Of a DNA stretch of 64,000 nt, positions 11,385 to 19,241 are shown in pieces (positions within the stretch are counted from its first letter, which is position 1; each line of letters begins with the position of its first letter). The translations under genes were made by a program, and so were the position numbers. A model generated the notes under the pieces. It was not told the origin of the DNA and searched no databases. It was given only the letters and a program-made list of their open reading frames with translations. The stretch lies in assembly GCA_943912265.1 (NCBI GenBank), contig CALTTS010000007.1:73283-137282 (forward strand). The letters are read 5' to 3'. Source of the DNA: an uncultured Xanthomonas sp. (GTDB lineage Bacteria; Pseudomonadota; Gammaproteobacteria; Xanthomonadales; Xanthomonadaceae).

Positions 11385-11810
11385 ATGACCGCGTTCCGCT
11401 CCCTGCTGATCCTCGCCCTGCTGGCCCCGGCCGCGGCTTCCGCGCAGGACGCGCCGCCGCTGGACCTGAGCCTGCCGGCGGATTCGCCCTACGCGAAATC
11501 GCCTCCCGGCACCTGGTACGGCGACACCAGCGGCAAGCCCGCCTCCGTCTCCAGGGCGGCACAGGCCGACGCGGCCACCGGCGACGGCGATGACGAGGCC
11601 TGCGAAGGCAAGCTGCACGGCAGCGTGACGATGGGCGTCGGCTACTCGAACCGCGGCGGCAACGCCAACTGGCAGGGCGCCAACCTGCATTCGTGCAAGA
11701 CCTACTACAACGACGACGGCAAGCCGTCCACGGTGGGCGTGAGCATCAGCGTCGGCCGCTCCGACGGCCCGGGCTTGCGCGGCCCGGTGCCGCCGGGCCG
11801 CGGCTTCTGA
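11385..11810 (+). CDS. Small exported protein of unknown function
   Basis: The 141-residue product has a signal peptide (MTAFRSLLILALLAPAAASA, cleavage before QDAPP). The mature part is short, acidic and proline/glycine-rich, with a GSVTMGVGYSNRGG strand and two cysteines (CEGKLHG and SCKTYY) that could form a disulfide. The glycine-rich strands suggest a small periplasmic or outer-membrane-associated protein. I do not recognise the family. It follows recQ by 74 bp with its own GAGGTGGCAC ribosome binding site. Confidence 0.7.
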   Translation: MTAFRSLLILALLAPAAASAQDAPPLDLSLPADSPYAKSPPGTWYGDTSGKPASVSRAAQADAATGDGDDEACEGKLHGSVTMGVGYSNRGGNANWQGANLHSCKTYYNDDGKPSTVGVSISVGRSDGPGLRGPVPPGRGF

Positions 11811-11925
11811 CCAGGCCCCTGTGCCCGGCATCCGGGCTGAACCGCGCGGCCAGCTGACACGCGCCGGCAAAACCCCGGCGGCGCGCTGCGGATAATGTCG
11901 GCAATGTGTTCCCCCGACCCCGTGC

Positions 11926-12087
11926 GTGTCCGCCTTCGCTGACGCATCCGGCGAAAGCCGGACGGTCCGCGCGGCGGCGGCGGCCGTCACCGTGCTGATC
12001 CTGCTGGCATCGGCCGCCGTGCTGCTGCACCTGCCGCACAAGCCCGGCCGTCCGGTGCGGCGATGCCGATGCTGCGCCTGCGGCTGA
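11926..12087 (+). CDS. Short ORF with one membrane segment, probable 5' part of the next gene
   Basis: A GTG-started frame of 53 codons encodes a short basic stretch, then a clear membrane segment (VTVLILLASAAVLLHLPHKP), and ends after RRCRCCACG. It overlaps the next ORF by 25 nt in another frame. It looks like the missing N-terminal anchor of the protein at 12063-12932, whose own N-terminus (MPMLRLRLIP) reads as the natural continuation after the anchor. Either a frameshift separates the two, or this is a translationally coupled leader. Confidence 0.4.
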   Translation: MSAFADASGESRTVRAAAAAVTVLILLASAAVLLHLPHKPGRPVRRCRCCACG

Positions 12088-12932
12088 TCCCCGCGGCCGC
12101 CCCGGCCGGCACGCGCGGGCCGCCGCCGGTCCGTCAGCCGGGTGCCGCGCAAGCCAGGCCCGGGATGGCACTGCGCCCCGCACGGCCGGACGCGCCGGCG
12201 GCCCGGCCCGCGACGCAGCAGCCGGCCGGCGACATGCCCGCGGCATCGCTGGCGTCCCGGCTCTATGCCGCCGACGGCCGTGCCCGCCTGCCCGACAGTG
12301 CCCTGGCCACGCCCCGGACGGGCCTGCCGCCCGGCAGCCTGGCCCGCGATCCGCAGGCCGAGGCGCAAGCGCGGCGCGTGCTCGAACGCCCGAACCCGGT
12401 CGACTACCGGCCCACCCGCTTCGACAAGGACTGGGCCAGCGACGGCAACCTGCTCGACCTGGCCACCCAACAGGCGGGTCAGGCGCTGGCCGGCGTGTTC
12501 GGCGACAAGCACCGCGATCAGGCCCGGCACGCACGCCCGCCGCCGGAGGTGCGCTTCAACCCGGCCCTGCACGAACGCCCCGAAGACCTCGGCAGCGAAG
12601 CCACCGGCGATGCCTACAAGGCCGCGCCGATCGCCTTCGAGAAGGCCCCCGACCTGAAAGGCGAAGCCAGCCGCCGCATTCTCGCCGGCATCGCCGACCT
12701 GCGCCTCCGCCGGGCCGCCTGCGGCAACGCCGCGCTGGAGCGCTGGCTGGCGCCGGCGCGGGCGCACCTGGGCGAATTGCAGAAGGTCGAGCACCGCCTC
12801 GCCCACGGCGCCGACCCGGTCAGCGCCGAGCACCTGCTGCCGGGCCTGGCCGACAGCGCCTACGACCTGGCACGCCGCGCGCTCTGGTACGCCGACCGCC
12901 GGCTCGACGCCTGCACCGCGCCGGCGGGCTGA
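12063..12932 (+). CDS. Hypothetical periplasmic-type protein
   Basis: The 289-residue product is proline/alanine-rich over the first ~100 residues (linker-like) and then has a more ordered part: LERPNPVDYRPTRFDKDW, a segment with GQALAGVFGDKHRD, and a helical C-terminus with two cysteines (RRAACGNAALERW, RRLDACTAPAG). No family is recognised. With the membrane segment encoded just upstream in another frame it would be an anchored periplasmic protein. Codon use fits the neighbouring chromosome genes. The start is uncertain because of the possible frameshift near 12060-12087. Confidence 0.55.
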   Translation: MPMLRLRLIPAAAPAGTRGPPPVRQPGAAQARPGMALRPARPDAPAARPATQQPAGDMPAASLASRLYAADGRARLPDSALATPRTGLPPGSLARDPQAEAQARRVLERPNPVDYRPTRFDKDWASDGNLLDLATQQAGQALAGVFGDKHRDQARHARPPPEVRFNPALHERPEDLGSEATGDAYKAAPIAFEKAPDLKGEASRRILAGIADLRLRRAACGNAALERWLAPARAHLGELQKVEHRLAHGADPVSAEHLLPGLADSAYDLARRALWYADRRLDACTAPAG

Positions 12933-12942
12933 AGGGCGCGCG

Positions 12943-12948
12943 TATAGT
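12943..12948 (+). promoter_or_regulatory. Putative -10 box for mntH
   Basis: TATAGT lies 33 bp upstream of the mntH start codon. No -35 match or clear metal-regulator operator could be picked out. Confidence 0.35.
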
Positions 12949-12981
12949 GGCGGCCTCCCCCCACCGCCCCGCCTGCCCTTC

Positions 12982-14325
12982 TTGCTTCCGCGCTCCCGCC
13001 TTGCCCGTCTGCTGCGCGCCGACACCGCCGGCCGGCACAGCCTGGACGAACTGAACGCCAGCGTTGCCGTGCCCCGGGGCGGCCCCTGGTGGCGCACGTT
13101 CGCCGCCTACCTCGGGCCGGGCTACATGGTGTCGGTGGGCTACATGGACCCGGGCAACTGGGCCACCGACATCGCCGGCGGCTCGCGTTTCGGCTACCTG
13201 CTGCTGTCGGTGATCCTGCTGTCCAGCCTGATGGCGGTCGTGCTGCAGGGGCTGGCCGCGCGGCTGGGCATCGCCACCGGCATGGACCTGGCCCAGGCCT
13301 GCCGCGCGCGCTGCGGCAGGCCCGTTGGCATCGCCCTGTGGCTGCTGTGCGAAGCGGCCATCGTCGCCTGCGACATCGCCGAGGTCATCGGCACCGCGAT
13401 CGCGCTGAAGCTGCTGTTCGGGCTGCCGCTGGCGCTCGGCACGGTGCTCGCGGTCGGCGACGCGCTGCTGGTGCTGTACCTGATGAACCGCGGCTTCCGC
13501 CGCCTGGAAGCCTTCATCGTCGCCCTGCTGAGCCTGGTCTTCGCCTGTTTCGCGGTGCAGATCGCGATGGCCGCCCCGCCGCTGGCCGAGGTGCTGGCCG
13601 GGTTCGTGCCGCAGCCGCGCATCGTCACCGATCCGGATGCGCTGTACCTGGCCATCGGCATCGTCGGCGCCACCGTGATGCCGCACAACCTGTACCTGCA
13701 TTCGTCGATCGTGCAGACCCGCGCCTACCCGCGCGACGCCGCCGGCAAGCGCTCCGCGCTGCGCTGGGCGACCGTGGACGTGACGGTGGCGCTGTTGCTG
13801 GCGCTGTGCATCAACGCGGCCATCCTGATCCTCGCCGCGGCGGCCTTCCATGCCCACGGCCATACCGGCGTCACCGACATCGAGCAGGCCTACCAGCTGA
13901 TCGCGCCGATACTCGGCGCCGGCATCGCCGCCACCCTGTTCGCGGTGGCCCTGCTCGCCTCCGGCATCGATTCGACCGTCACCGCCACGCTGGCCGGACA
14001 GATCGTGATGGAAGGCTTCCTGCACCTGCGCATCGCGCCGTGGGCGCGGCGCCTGATCACCCGTCTGCTGGCCGCGGTGCCGGTGATCGCGGTCACCCTG
14101 CTGTACGGCGAACAGGCCACCGCCCGCCTGCTGATCTTCAGCCAGGTGCTGCTGTCCATGCAGCTGCCCTTCGCCGTGCTGCCGCTGGTGTGGTTCTGCG
14201 GGCGCAAGCGCCTGATGGGCGAACTGGTGGCGCCGCGCTGGCTGCAGGCCCTCGCCTGGCTGATCGCCCTGGCGATCATCGGCATGAACGCGCTGCTGCT
14301 GGCCGGCATGCTGCCGGGGCACTGA
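12982..14325 (+). CDS. mntH: Nramp-family divalent metal transporter (MntH)
   Basis: The 447-residue inner-membrane protein takes up Mn2+ (and possibly Fe2+) with protons. The Nramp signatures are present: the first-helix metal-binding motif GYMDPGNWATD near residue 53 and the sixth-helix motif MPHNLYLHSSIVQTR near residue 233. About eleven hydrophobic segments fit the LeuT-like fold. Translation appears to start at a TTG at 12982; the first clear family residues come about 30 codons later. The gene stands alone downstream of a TATAGT box. Confidence 0.93.
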   Translation: MLPRSRLARLLRADTAGRHSLDELNASVAVPRGGPWWRTFAAYLGPGYMVSVGYMDPGNWATDIAGGSRFGYLLLSVILLSSLMAVVLQGLAARLGIATGMDLAQACRARCGRPVGIALWLLCEAAIVACDIAEVIGTAIALKLLFGLPLALGTVLAVGDALLVLYLMNRGFRRLEAFIVALLSLVFACFAVQIAMAAPPLAEVLAGFVPQPRIVTDPDALYLAIGIVGATVMPHNLYLHSSIVQTRAYPRDAAGKRSALRWATVDVTVALLLALCINAAILILAAAAFHAHGHTGVTDIEQAYQLIAPILGAGIAATLFAVALLASGIDSTVTATLAGQIVMEGFLHLRIAPWARRLITRLLAAVPVIAVTLLYGEQATARLLIFSQVLLSMQLPFAVLPLVWFCGRKRLMGELVAPRWLQALAWLIALAIIGMNALLLAGMLPGH

Positions 14326-14507
14326 GGCGCACCTTCGGGACACGGCCGGAACCGGCTCACCCGGGTGCAGCAATGCGGGTGGCATCCTGGATGCCTCATG
14401 CCGCCCGGGCATGCCGATGCTGCGGCCCCCAGCGGCACCTGCACCACCGCCCGCGCCATCGCCGTGCGGCGTCCGCCGGCAACGGAATGGCCGTGGAGGA
14501 CGGGCGA

Positions 14508-14533
14508 CAAAAGGCCCCGGTATCGCCGGGGCT
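14508..14533 (-). terminator. Intrinsic terminator behind the original tRNA-Lys 3' end
   Basis: On the minus strand the sequence reads AGCCCCGG, a 5-nt loop, CCGGGGCC and TTTT. It lies 35 bp past the displaced tRNA 3' end at 14568, so it is the likely terminator of the tRNA-Lys gene before the prophage split it away. Confidence 0.7.
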
Positions 14534-14567
14534 TCCGCCGTTCGCCGCATGTTGGCGGACGGGAATC

Positions 14568-14613
14568 TGGTGGGTCGTGACGGATTCGAACCGTCGACCA
14601 GCGGATTAAAAGT
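14568..14613 (-). pseudogene. Displaced 3' part of tRNA-Lys (prophage 1 attL side)
   Basis: Read on the minus strand this is the anticodon-loop-to-CCA half of a tRNA-Lys: ACTTTTAATCCGCTGGTC, a T-arm with GACGG..TTCGAAT..CCGTC, then ACGACCCACCA. The 5' half is missing and AT-rich phage sequence follows. The T-arm differs from that of the intact tRNA-Lys at 52673-52748, while the acceptor 3' strand and the 18-bp core are identical. This is the host end left behind when the prophage supplied a new 3' half. Confidence 0.85.
14596..14613. repeat. Prophage 1 left attachment core
   Basis: GACCAGCGGATTAAAAGT here is identical to 52701-52718. It spans the anticodon loop and 3' stem of tRNA-Lys, a typical crossover region for tyrosine integrases. 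Sequence diverges on both sides of the core. Confidence 0.85.
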
Positions 14614-14809
14614 TCGCCATGCTTAGCTTGTTAATCATCAATTTATCATCCCGATTTTTTCCCATGCGGCCCCGTGGAACACGCATAGGAGCGCATTGAG
14701 TGCGTGGTTTTTCCCAGTGTCAGAGCGGCTTGCTGCGAGAGCGTCAACAAGTGGGCCTGCCCCCTTCCCGACATAGAAGCGGAAAAAATTAGAAGGCCAT
14801 CGGAATCGG

Positions 14810-15046
14810 GTTACATAAGTAACACGTCGCTTTAATTTATGATAAATTGTAGAAATTTCAATGATTTGAAGAATTTTTATAGAAGTTACATCGAAGTAAC
14901 ATCACGGTTACCTGATTACCTTTTAAATTGGTAATCTCACAGGCAATAGATATCCTTAAAAATCAATCTCATAACCTTTTCTGGAAGATCATGTAACCGT
15001 GAAATTACCAATCGTGGTTACATAATTAATCCCTCAAAAATCAATC
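14810..15046. repeat. AT-rich cluster of GTAAC/GTTAC inverted repeats near attL
   Basis: Several dyads are packed here: GTTAC-4-GTAAC at 14810-14823, GTTAC-6-GTAAC at 14885-14900, GATTACC-9-GGTAATC at 14914-14936, and ATGTAACC-17-GGTTACAT at 14991-15023. AAAAATCAATC occurs twice (14957-14967, 15036-15046). The stretch is strikingly AT-rich against its surroundings and has no gene. Candidate roles are integrase/excisionase arm sites of attP, or operators. Confidence 0.6.
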
Positions 15047-15325
15047 AGTTAAATAGACTCTCCCCACAAGTGCAGCACTGATAACCTCATTCCGATGACC
15101 CCGCCTCCATCCCGATGCAGGGGGGCGGCTTCGTCCCTGTGGATGAAGCCCCGCGATCATGCAGGGATGCGCGGAAAGTACCTCCCCCCCTGAAATCGCC
15201 GAGCCCCCTTTTCCGCAGCACGGCGTCCGCCGCCGATGGCGCCCGCGCAGGCGTGCAGGGAAATCGGGACACATAGCGGGCAGGCGTGGCGGGGCGACGA
15301 CTGCGCGCGCCGGCTCTGAGGCATG
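15047..15325. other. Non-coding left end of prophage 1
   Basis: The ~280 bp between the AT-rich repeats and the methyltransferase terminator return to high GC. Frames here are short or arginine-rich. I see no gene and no clear promoter. Confidence 0.4.
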
Positions 15326-15348
15326 AAAAAGCCGCCCGAAGGCGGCTT
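15326..15348 (-). terminator. Intrinsic terminator of the leftward phage operon
   Basis: On the minus strand AAGCCGCC-TTCG-GGCGGCTT is followed by TTT. The perfect 8-bp stem with a UUCG loop lies about 80 bp beyond the methyltransferase stop and should end the P-Q-com-methyltransferase transcript. Confidence 0.85.
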
Positions 15349-15375
15349 GAGGTGGCTGCGGGATGGCCTCGCCTC

Positions 15376-15412
15376 CCCCGCCTGCGGCCCGTGGCGGGGC
15401 GCGCAGGCGGGG
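15376..15412. other. GC-rich dyad, candidate cos-region element
   Basis: CCCCGCCTGCG and CGCAGGCGGGG form a perfect 11-bp inverted repeat with a 15-bp spacer. The flanking sequence CCTCGCCTCCCCCGCC is similar in style to the GC-rich cos of P2-like phages. The place, on the outer side of the portal/terminase operon, is where P2 relatives carry cos. This is position and composition only; no cut site is proven. Confidence 0.3.
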
Positions 15413-15429
15413 CCGGGCCCGGGCTGGGG

Positions 15430-16158
15430 TCAGCCGGCGGTGGCCGCTGTTGCCCCGCTGAGGCGGTCCAGCGTGACGGCCGAGTAATGCCCGGTCATCT
15501 CGCAGCCGGTCCATCCATAGCCCTCCAGCTCGGCCGCCACCAGGGTCGTGCCGCTACCAGCGAAGGGATCGAGGATGCGCCCACCGGGCTCGCAGATCCG
15601 CACCAGCTGGCGCATCAGCTCGGTGGGCTTGCCGGTCATGTGGTGCTTGTCGTCGCGGCGCACCTTGGCGCGGATGACGCCCGGCAGCACAGGCGCCCGC
15701 CGATCCGTCGCCATCGCCCCCTTGCTGCCCCACACCACGTATTCGGCCTGATTGCGTGGACGCCCCAGCTGCGGGCGCACGCCCTCCGTCTTGTCCCAGA
15801 CCAGCACGCCACGCCAGGTGAACCCCGCGCACTGCAGGGCATCCGTGGTCAGCGGCAACTGGCGCCAGTCGGTGAACACGCACACCGGCGCCCCTTCGCG
15901 CAGCAGCCGTTGGCATTCGGACAGCCACAGCACCATCCACCGCAAGTGGGATCGCTGGTCGCGCTCATCGCCTACGAACTCGACGTGCTGCAGGCGCTGC
16001 CCGCTCTGCACGTATTTCTTCCCCGGCGCTTGCTGCCGAGCGGAGGCCGTCAGGCCACCGCTGGCATAAGGCGGGTCCGTGATGAGTGCGTCGAAGCTAC
16101 CGGCGGGAAGCGTCGGCAGAAAGGTCAGGGCATCGCCCTGATACAACTGGTTTCCCAT
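15430..16158 (-). CDS. Phage DNA methyltransferase (beta-class, N6-adenine or N4-cytosine)
   Basis: The 242-residue enzyme has catalytic motif IV DPPYASGG near residue 34 and the SAM-binding motif FAGSGTT near residue 203. That order (IV before I) marks the beta class. It probably protects phage DNA from host restriction. No cognate nuclease is nearby. The start MGNQLYQGDAL is preferred because GAAGG precedes it by eight bases; an in-frame ATG at 16176 is possible. The gene's first 60-80 nt overlap the Com-like gene, a layout like com/mom of phage Mu. Confidence 0.9.
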   Translation of the reverse strand: MGNQLYQGDALTFLPTLPAGSFDALITDPPYASGGLTASARQQAPGKKYVQSGQRLQHVEFVGDERDQRSHLRWMVLWLSECQRLLREGAPVCVFTDWRQLPLTTDALQCAGFTWRGVLVWDKTEGVRPQLGRPRNQAEYVVWGSKGAMATDRRAPVLPGVIRAKVRRDDKHHMTGKPTELMRQLVRICEPGGRILDPFAGSGTTLVAAELEGYGWTGCEMTGHYSAVTLDRLSGATAATAG

Positions 16159-16321
16159 GCGTTGAGCCTTCTTCATGCCGCGCGAGGCGGTCAGAGGAGA
16201 GGCTCGCGGCCTTCAAGTGATTGAATGCCCCGCACCGGGGGCATTTGATTTCGATGACGTCAAACAGCCCGATCCGGGCCAGCAGCCGGCGACAGCCGCC
16301 GCAGTGTGCCTCCGTCAACAT
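16097..16321 (-). CDS. com: Com-like zinc-finger translational regulator
   Basis: The 74-residue protein carries two CxxC pairs (CGGCRRLLARIG and IEIKCPRCGAFN), matching phage Mu Com and its relatives. Com binds RNA at the start of the overlapping mom gene and switches on its translation. Here the ATG overlaps the portal stop codon as TGATG and the 3' part overlaps the methyltransferase start region. It is therefore well placed to control the methyltransferase in the same way. The function is transferred from the family; the target RNA structure is not shown. Confidence 0.82.
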   Translation of the reverse strand: MLTEAHCGGCRRLLARIGLFDVIEIKCPRCGAFNHLKAASLSSDRLARHEEGSTHGKPVVSGRCPDLSADASRR

Positions 16322-17325
16322 CAGGCCGCACCCGGCAGCGTGAACTCGCGGAAGGTGATCACCTTCTCGCCGATCCAATCGTTGAGCTGCATCATCCGCG
16401 CCTGCAACGGCTCAAGCTCCACCGCCGCAAACACGTTTGCCGCCTCGCGCACCGAACCGAACCCGCCTGCGTTCTGCGGCACGATGCCAATCAGCTGCGG
16501 AGGGATGCGAAGCCCCGCCAGCACGTCGTCCCGCGAGATGTTCTTGATCGCGGCAAACTCGTCCTTGGCCGCCACCTCGCTGACCGGGATCAGCTGCATG
16601 CCGTCCTTCTTTCCGCCCGGCGCGTAGACGAACAGGTTGCGGAAATTGCCAGGCCCCTTGGCCGACTTCAACGCCTCGCGCAACGCATCCACATCGTCCT
16701 GATTCTGGCCGGCATCCGTCATGTACAGGATGAAGCCCGCATGCGAGCCGTTGTTGTAGTACTTGCGGCGGAACAGCGTGGCCGATTCATTGAGCAGCGC
16801 CGACTGCATCGCCGCATACCACTCCGGCAGACCGTAAACCTCCTGATTAACGTCCGCCTCGCGCAGCTGGAACACCGTCCCCGGCGCGAACTCATGATCC
16901 TGCCGCCAGCCCTCCACGAAGAAGAACCGCCCATCCTTGCCCACGCGCACGTACTTCGCCAACGCCGGCCGCAACCCCATCACGCCGCCCAGCCGGTTGC
17001 GCTGCACCTCCACGTAGGCATTGCCCAGCGTCAGCCAATCCAGCGCAAGCTGCTCGAACGCCTGCCGCGACAACCACGGATGCGGCACAAACGTGCGCGC
17101 CAGCAAGTTGCGTTTGAACGTAAGGCCCGATTGCAGATGCACGCTCGCCCGCGCGGCCTTGGCCAGCCCTTCCATCCGCAATGGCGGCTCGTACCAGCGG
17201 CCGTTGAAGTAGCTCTCCAGATAGTCCAGCAGCTCGCGGCCGTCCAATACCGGCATCGGCTCACCGAAGGTGAACGCCTGCACATGCGCCGCCGCATCGG
17301 CGGCAGGCGTGGTGTCCAAAGTCAT
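16321..17325 (-). CDS. Q: Portal protein (P2 gpQ-like)
   Basis: The 334-residue protein (P2 Q: 344) forms the dodecameric portal ring at the capsid vertex through which DNA enters. Family segments include SYFNGRWYEPPL, LDWLTLGNAYVEVQRNRLG, YGLPEWYAAMQSALLNESA and RIPPQLIGIVPQNAGGFG. The start MTLDTTPAAD overlaps the terminase stop as TGATG, so the two are translationally coupled. Longer upstream frames lie inside the terminase gene. Confidence 0.94.
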   Translation of the reverse strand: MTLDTTPAADAAAHVQAFTFGEPMPVLDGRELLDYLESYFNGRWYEPPLRMEGLAKAARASVHLQSGLTFKRNLLARTFVPHPWLSRQAFEQLALDWLTLGNAYVEVQRNRLGGVMGLRPALAKYVRVGKDGRFFFVEGWRQDHEFAPGTVFQLREADVNQEVYGLPEWYAAMQSALLNESATLFRRKYYNNGSHAGFILYMTDAGQNQDDVDALREALKSAKGPGNFRNLFVYAPGGKKDGMQLIPVSEVAAKDEFAAIKNISRDDVLAGLRIPPQLIGIVPQNAGGFGSVREAANVFAAVELEPLQARMMQLNDWIGEKVITFREFTLPGAA

Positions 17326-19112
17326 CAGCTCAACTCCATGAAGCCGGAGTTCGCCGCCGTGCGGCCCTCCAGCGGTTCGTTGTGCAGGGCGTGCATCAGC
17401 GCCCATGCGAGGTCCGCATGGCCCGTCTTGGCATCACGCCCGGCCACGTAGGTCATCTGCCGCCCACCCGGCGTCATCGTCTTGCGGATTGCCATCAGCG
17501 AGGCCATCAGGTCCGTCCAGCCCGCGTCGAATTCCAGCCGGCCGTTGTGGATCACGTCGAAGGTCTTCAGCACCAGCCGCGTCTTCACTTCGGGCGAATA
17601 GCTGAACGTGGTCAGGTTGGGAAAGAACTGCCGCACCAGCTGCGCCACGCCGGTACCCATGCCCGTCGTGTCCACGCCGATGTAGACCACCCAATACCGC
17701 TGGCACACGCGTCGGATCGCCTCGGCTTGCGCGGCAAAGTCCATCCCCCGGAACTGCATGCGCTCGATCACGCGGAACTTGCCGCCCGGCTCGCGCGGCG
17801 GCGCCACCACCACCAGCCCCGCACTGTCGCCCACCTCGGCCGGGTCATATCCCAGCCAAACCGGATGATCGCCCAGCGGCCGAGCGGCGAATGGCTTGTA
17901 ATCGGCACTCCACTTGTCCCAACTTTCGACCTTGCACGGCTCGAGCATCGACATCGGGAACACCGACAGCGCGTCATCCACGAACTCGCACATCAGCAGG
18001 TTGGCAAAGCTCTCCGGGTCGTACTCGAGGCGCAGCTCGTCCAGGTCGAACAGGTCGCAGCCGCGCCGCTCGGCATCCATGATCGTCACGATCTGCCGCC
18101 AGATGCGGTCATCGCACAGCCGGCCATCGGCCAGTGCGCCGTGCGTCACGTCGATGTTGATGTGCTGCGCGGCAGGCTTGCCCTTGTTCAAGCGTTCGGC
18201 CGTCCAGAATTCGAACGCGGCATGTGCCTTCGATGACGGCGTGCTGAAGTAGGTTTTCCGCCATTTCTTGTGCATGGCCATGCCACTGGCCACCTTGTTC
18301 AACTCGGTGAACCCATGCACCCAGAAGAACTCGTCGAAGTAGAAATTGCCGTGGTAGCCCTGCGCCGTGCGCGCGTTCGTGCCGAGGAAATACAGCTCGG
18401 CCCCGTTCTCCAGCTTGATCGGGTCGCCCGACAGCTCAACGCCCGTCACTTCGCGCGCAAAGGCCGTGATGTAGCTCCTGAACATGAACGCCTGGCTCTT
18501 CGACGCCGACAGGAAAATCTGATTCCTCCCCGTCGTCAGCGCATCGATGAACGCCTCGCGTGCGAAGTAGTACGTCGCGCCGATCTGGCGCGATTTCAGG
18601 ATCATCCGCGTGCGCTGGTTCCCCGCTCGGTACCAATCGCGCTGGTAGTCGAAACACCCGTCGAGGAAGGCCTCGACCAACTGCTCCACCTGATCTTCGC
18701 TGAAGGCATTGCGTACCGGCTTGGCCTTGGGCCCCTTGTTCCGGTTTTCCAGCTTCGGGTTCAGGTCGGTTTCGGTGCCGCCCTGCTGGTAACGCTGGAT
18801 GCGTGCCTGCCGCTCAAGCTGGCGGTACAGCAGGTCGATTTCCTTGTAATCGCCGCCGGTCTTCTCTGGCTTCATCACCAGCATCACCAGCCGCGCTTCC
18901 AGCGCGCCGCCGATGCGCTCCACGCTGTCGGCGCGGTCCCACTCGTCACGCGCCTTCCAGCTGTGTATGGTTTTCTCCGGCGTGCCGGTCGCCTCGGCGA
19001 TGTCGCACACGCGCCATCCCATCCAATACAGGAACTTGGCCTGTCGGCGGCTGTCGATCGGCAGTGAGCTGGTGAGCGCTTCCACGCAGATAGCGTGCTG
19101 GTCCGCACTCAA
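17325..19112 (-). CDS. P: Terminase large subunit, ATPase (P2 gpP-like)
   Basis: The 595-residue packaging motor/endonuclease matches P2 P in length (590). An N-terminal helix-turn-helix (VCDIAEATGTPEKTIHSWK) is followed by the Walker A variant ILKSRQIGATYYFA near residue 172, Walker B NFYFDEFFW, and a C-terminal nuclease domain starting about LGYDPAEVGDSAG. Translation seems to start at TTG 19112, since an in-frame stop lies upstream and no ATG intervenes. It is divergent from the capsid genes. Confidence 0.95.
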   Translation of the reverse strand: MSADQHAICVEALTSSLPIDSRRQAKFLYWMGWRVCDIAEATGTPEKTIHSWKARDEWDRADSVERIGGALEARLVMLVMKPEKTGGDYKEIDLLYRQLERQARIQRYQQGGTETDLNPKLENRNKGPKAKPVRNAFSEDQVEQLVEAFLDGCFDYQRDWYRAGNQRTRMILKSRQIGATYYFAREAFIDALTTGRNQIFLSASKSQAFMFRSYITAFAREVTGVELSGDPIKLENGAELYFLGTNARTAQGYHGNFYFDEFFWVHGFTELNKVASGMAMHKKWRKTYFSTPSSKAHAAFEFWTAERLNKGKPAAQHINIDVTHGALADGRLCDDRIWRQIVTIMDAERRGCDLFDLDELRLEYDPESFANLLMCEFVDDALSVFPMSMLEPCKVESWDKWSADYKPFAARPLGDHPVWLGYDPAEVGDSAGLVVVAPPREPGGKFRVIERMQFRGMDFAAQAEAIRRVCQRYWVVYIGVDTTGMGTGVAQLVRQFFPNLTTFSYSPEVKTRLVLKTFDVIHNGRLEFDAGWTDLMASLMAIRKTMTPGGRQMTYVAGRDAKTGHADLAWALMHALHNEPLEGRTAANSGFMELS

Positions 19113-19241
19113 TTCAGACAGCCATTCCCCTTGTCGCGTGCGTGCTTACAAGTCGCGTCCGTTGCCGCATGCGGCGCGTGAATCGACCATGCCTGTGTCC
19201 CCGGCGCCATGGCGCCAGCCCCACACAGGAAGCCGCCGCAC

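Noticed and set aside
14411..14626. ORF ending in VGRDGFEPSTSGLKV
   Set aside because: This is the well-known false translation of the tRNA antisense strand; the DNA is the tRNA-Lys fragment at attL.
15041..15514. Leftward ORF of 157 codons at the left end of prophage 1
   Set aside because: Arginine/proline-rich; runs through the terminator and the methyltransferase end in another frame.
16719..17297. Additional short ORFs within portal and terminase genes
   Set aside because: Alternative frames of well-supported P2-like genes; no ribosome binding site or family features.
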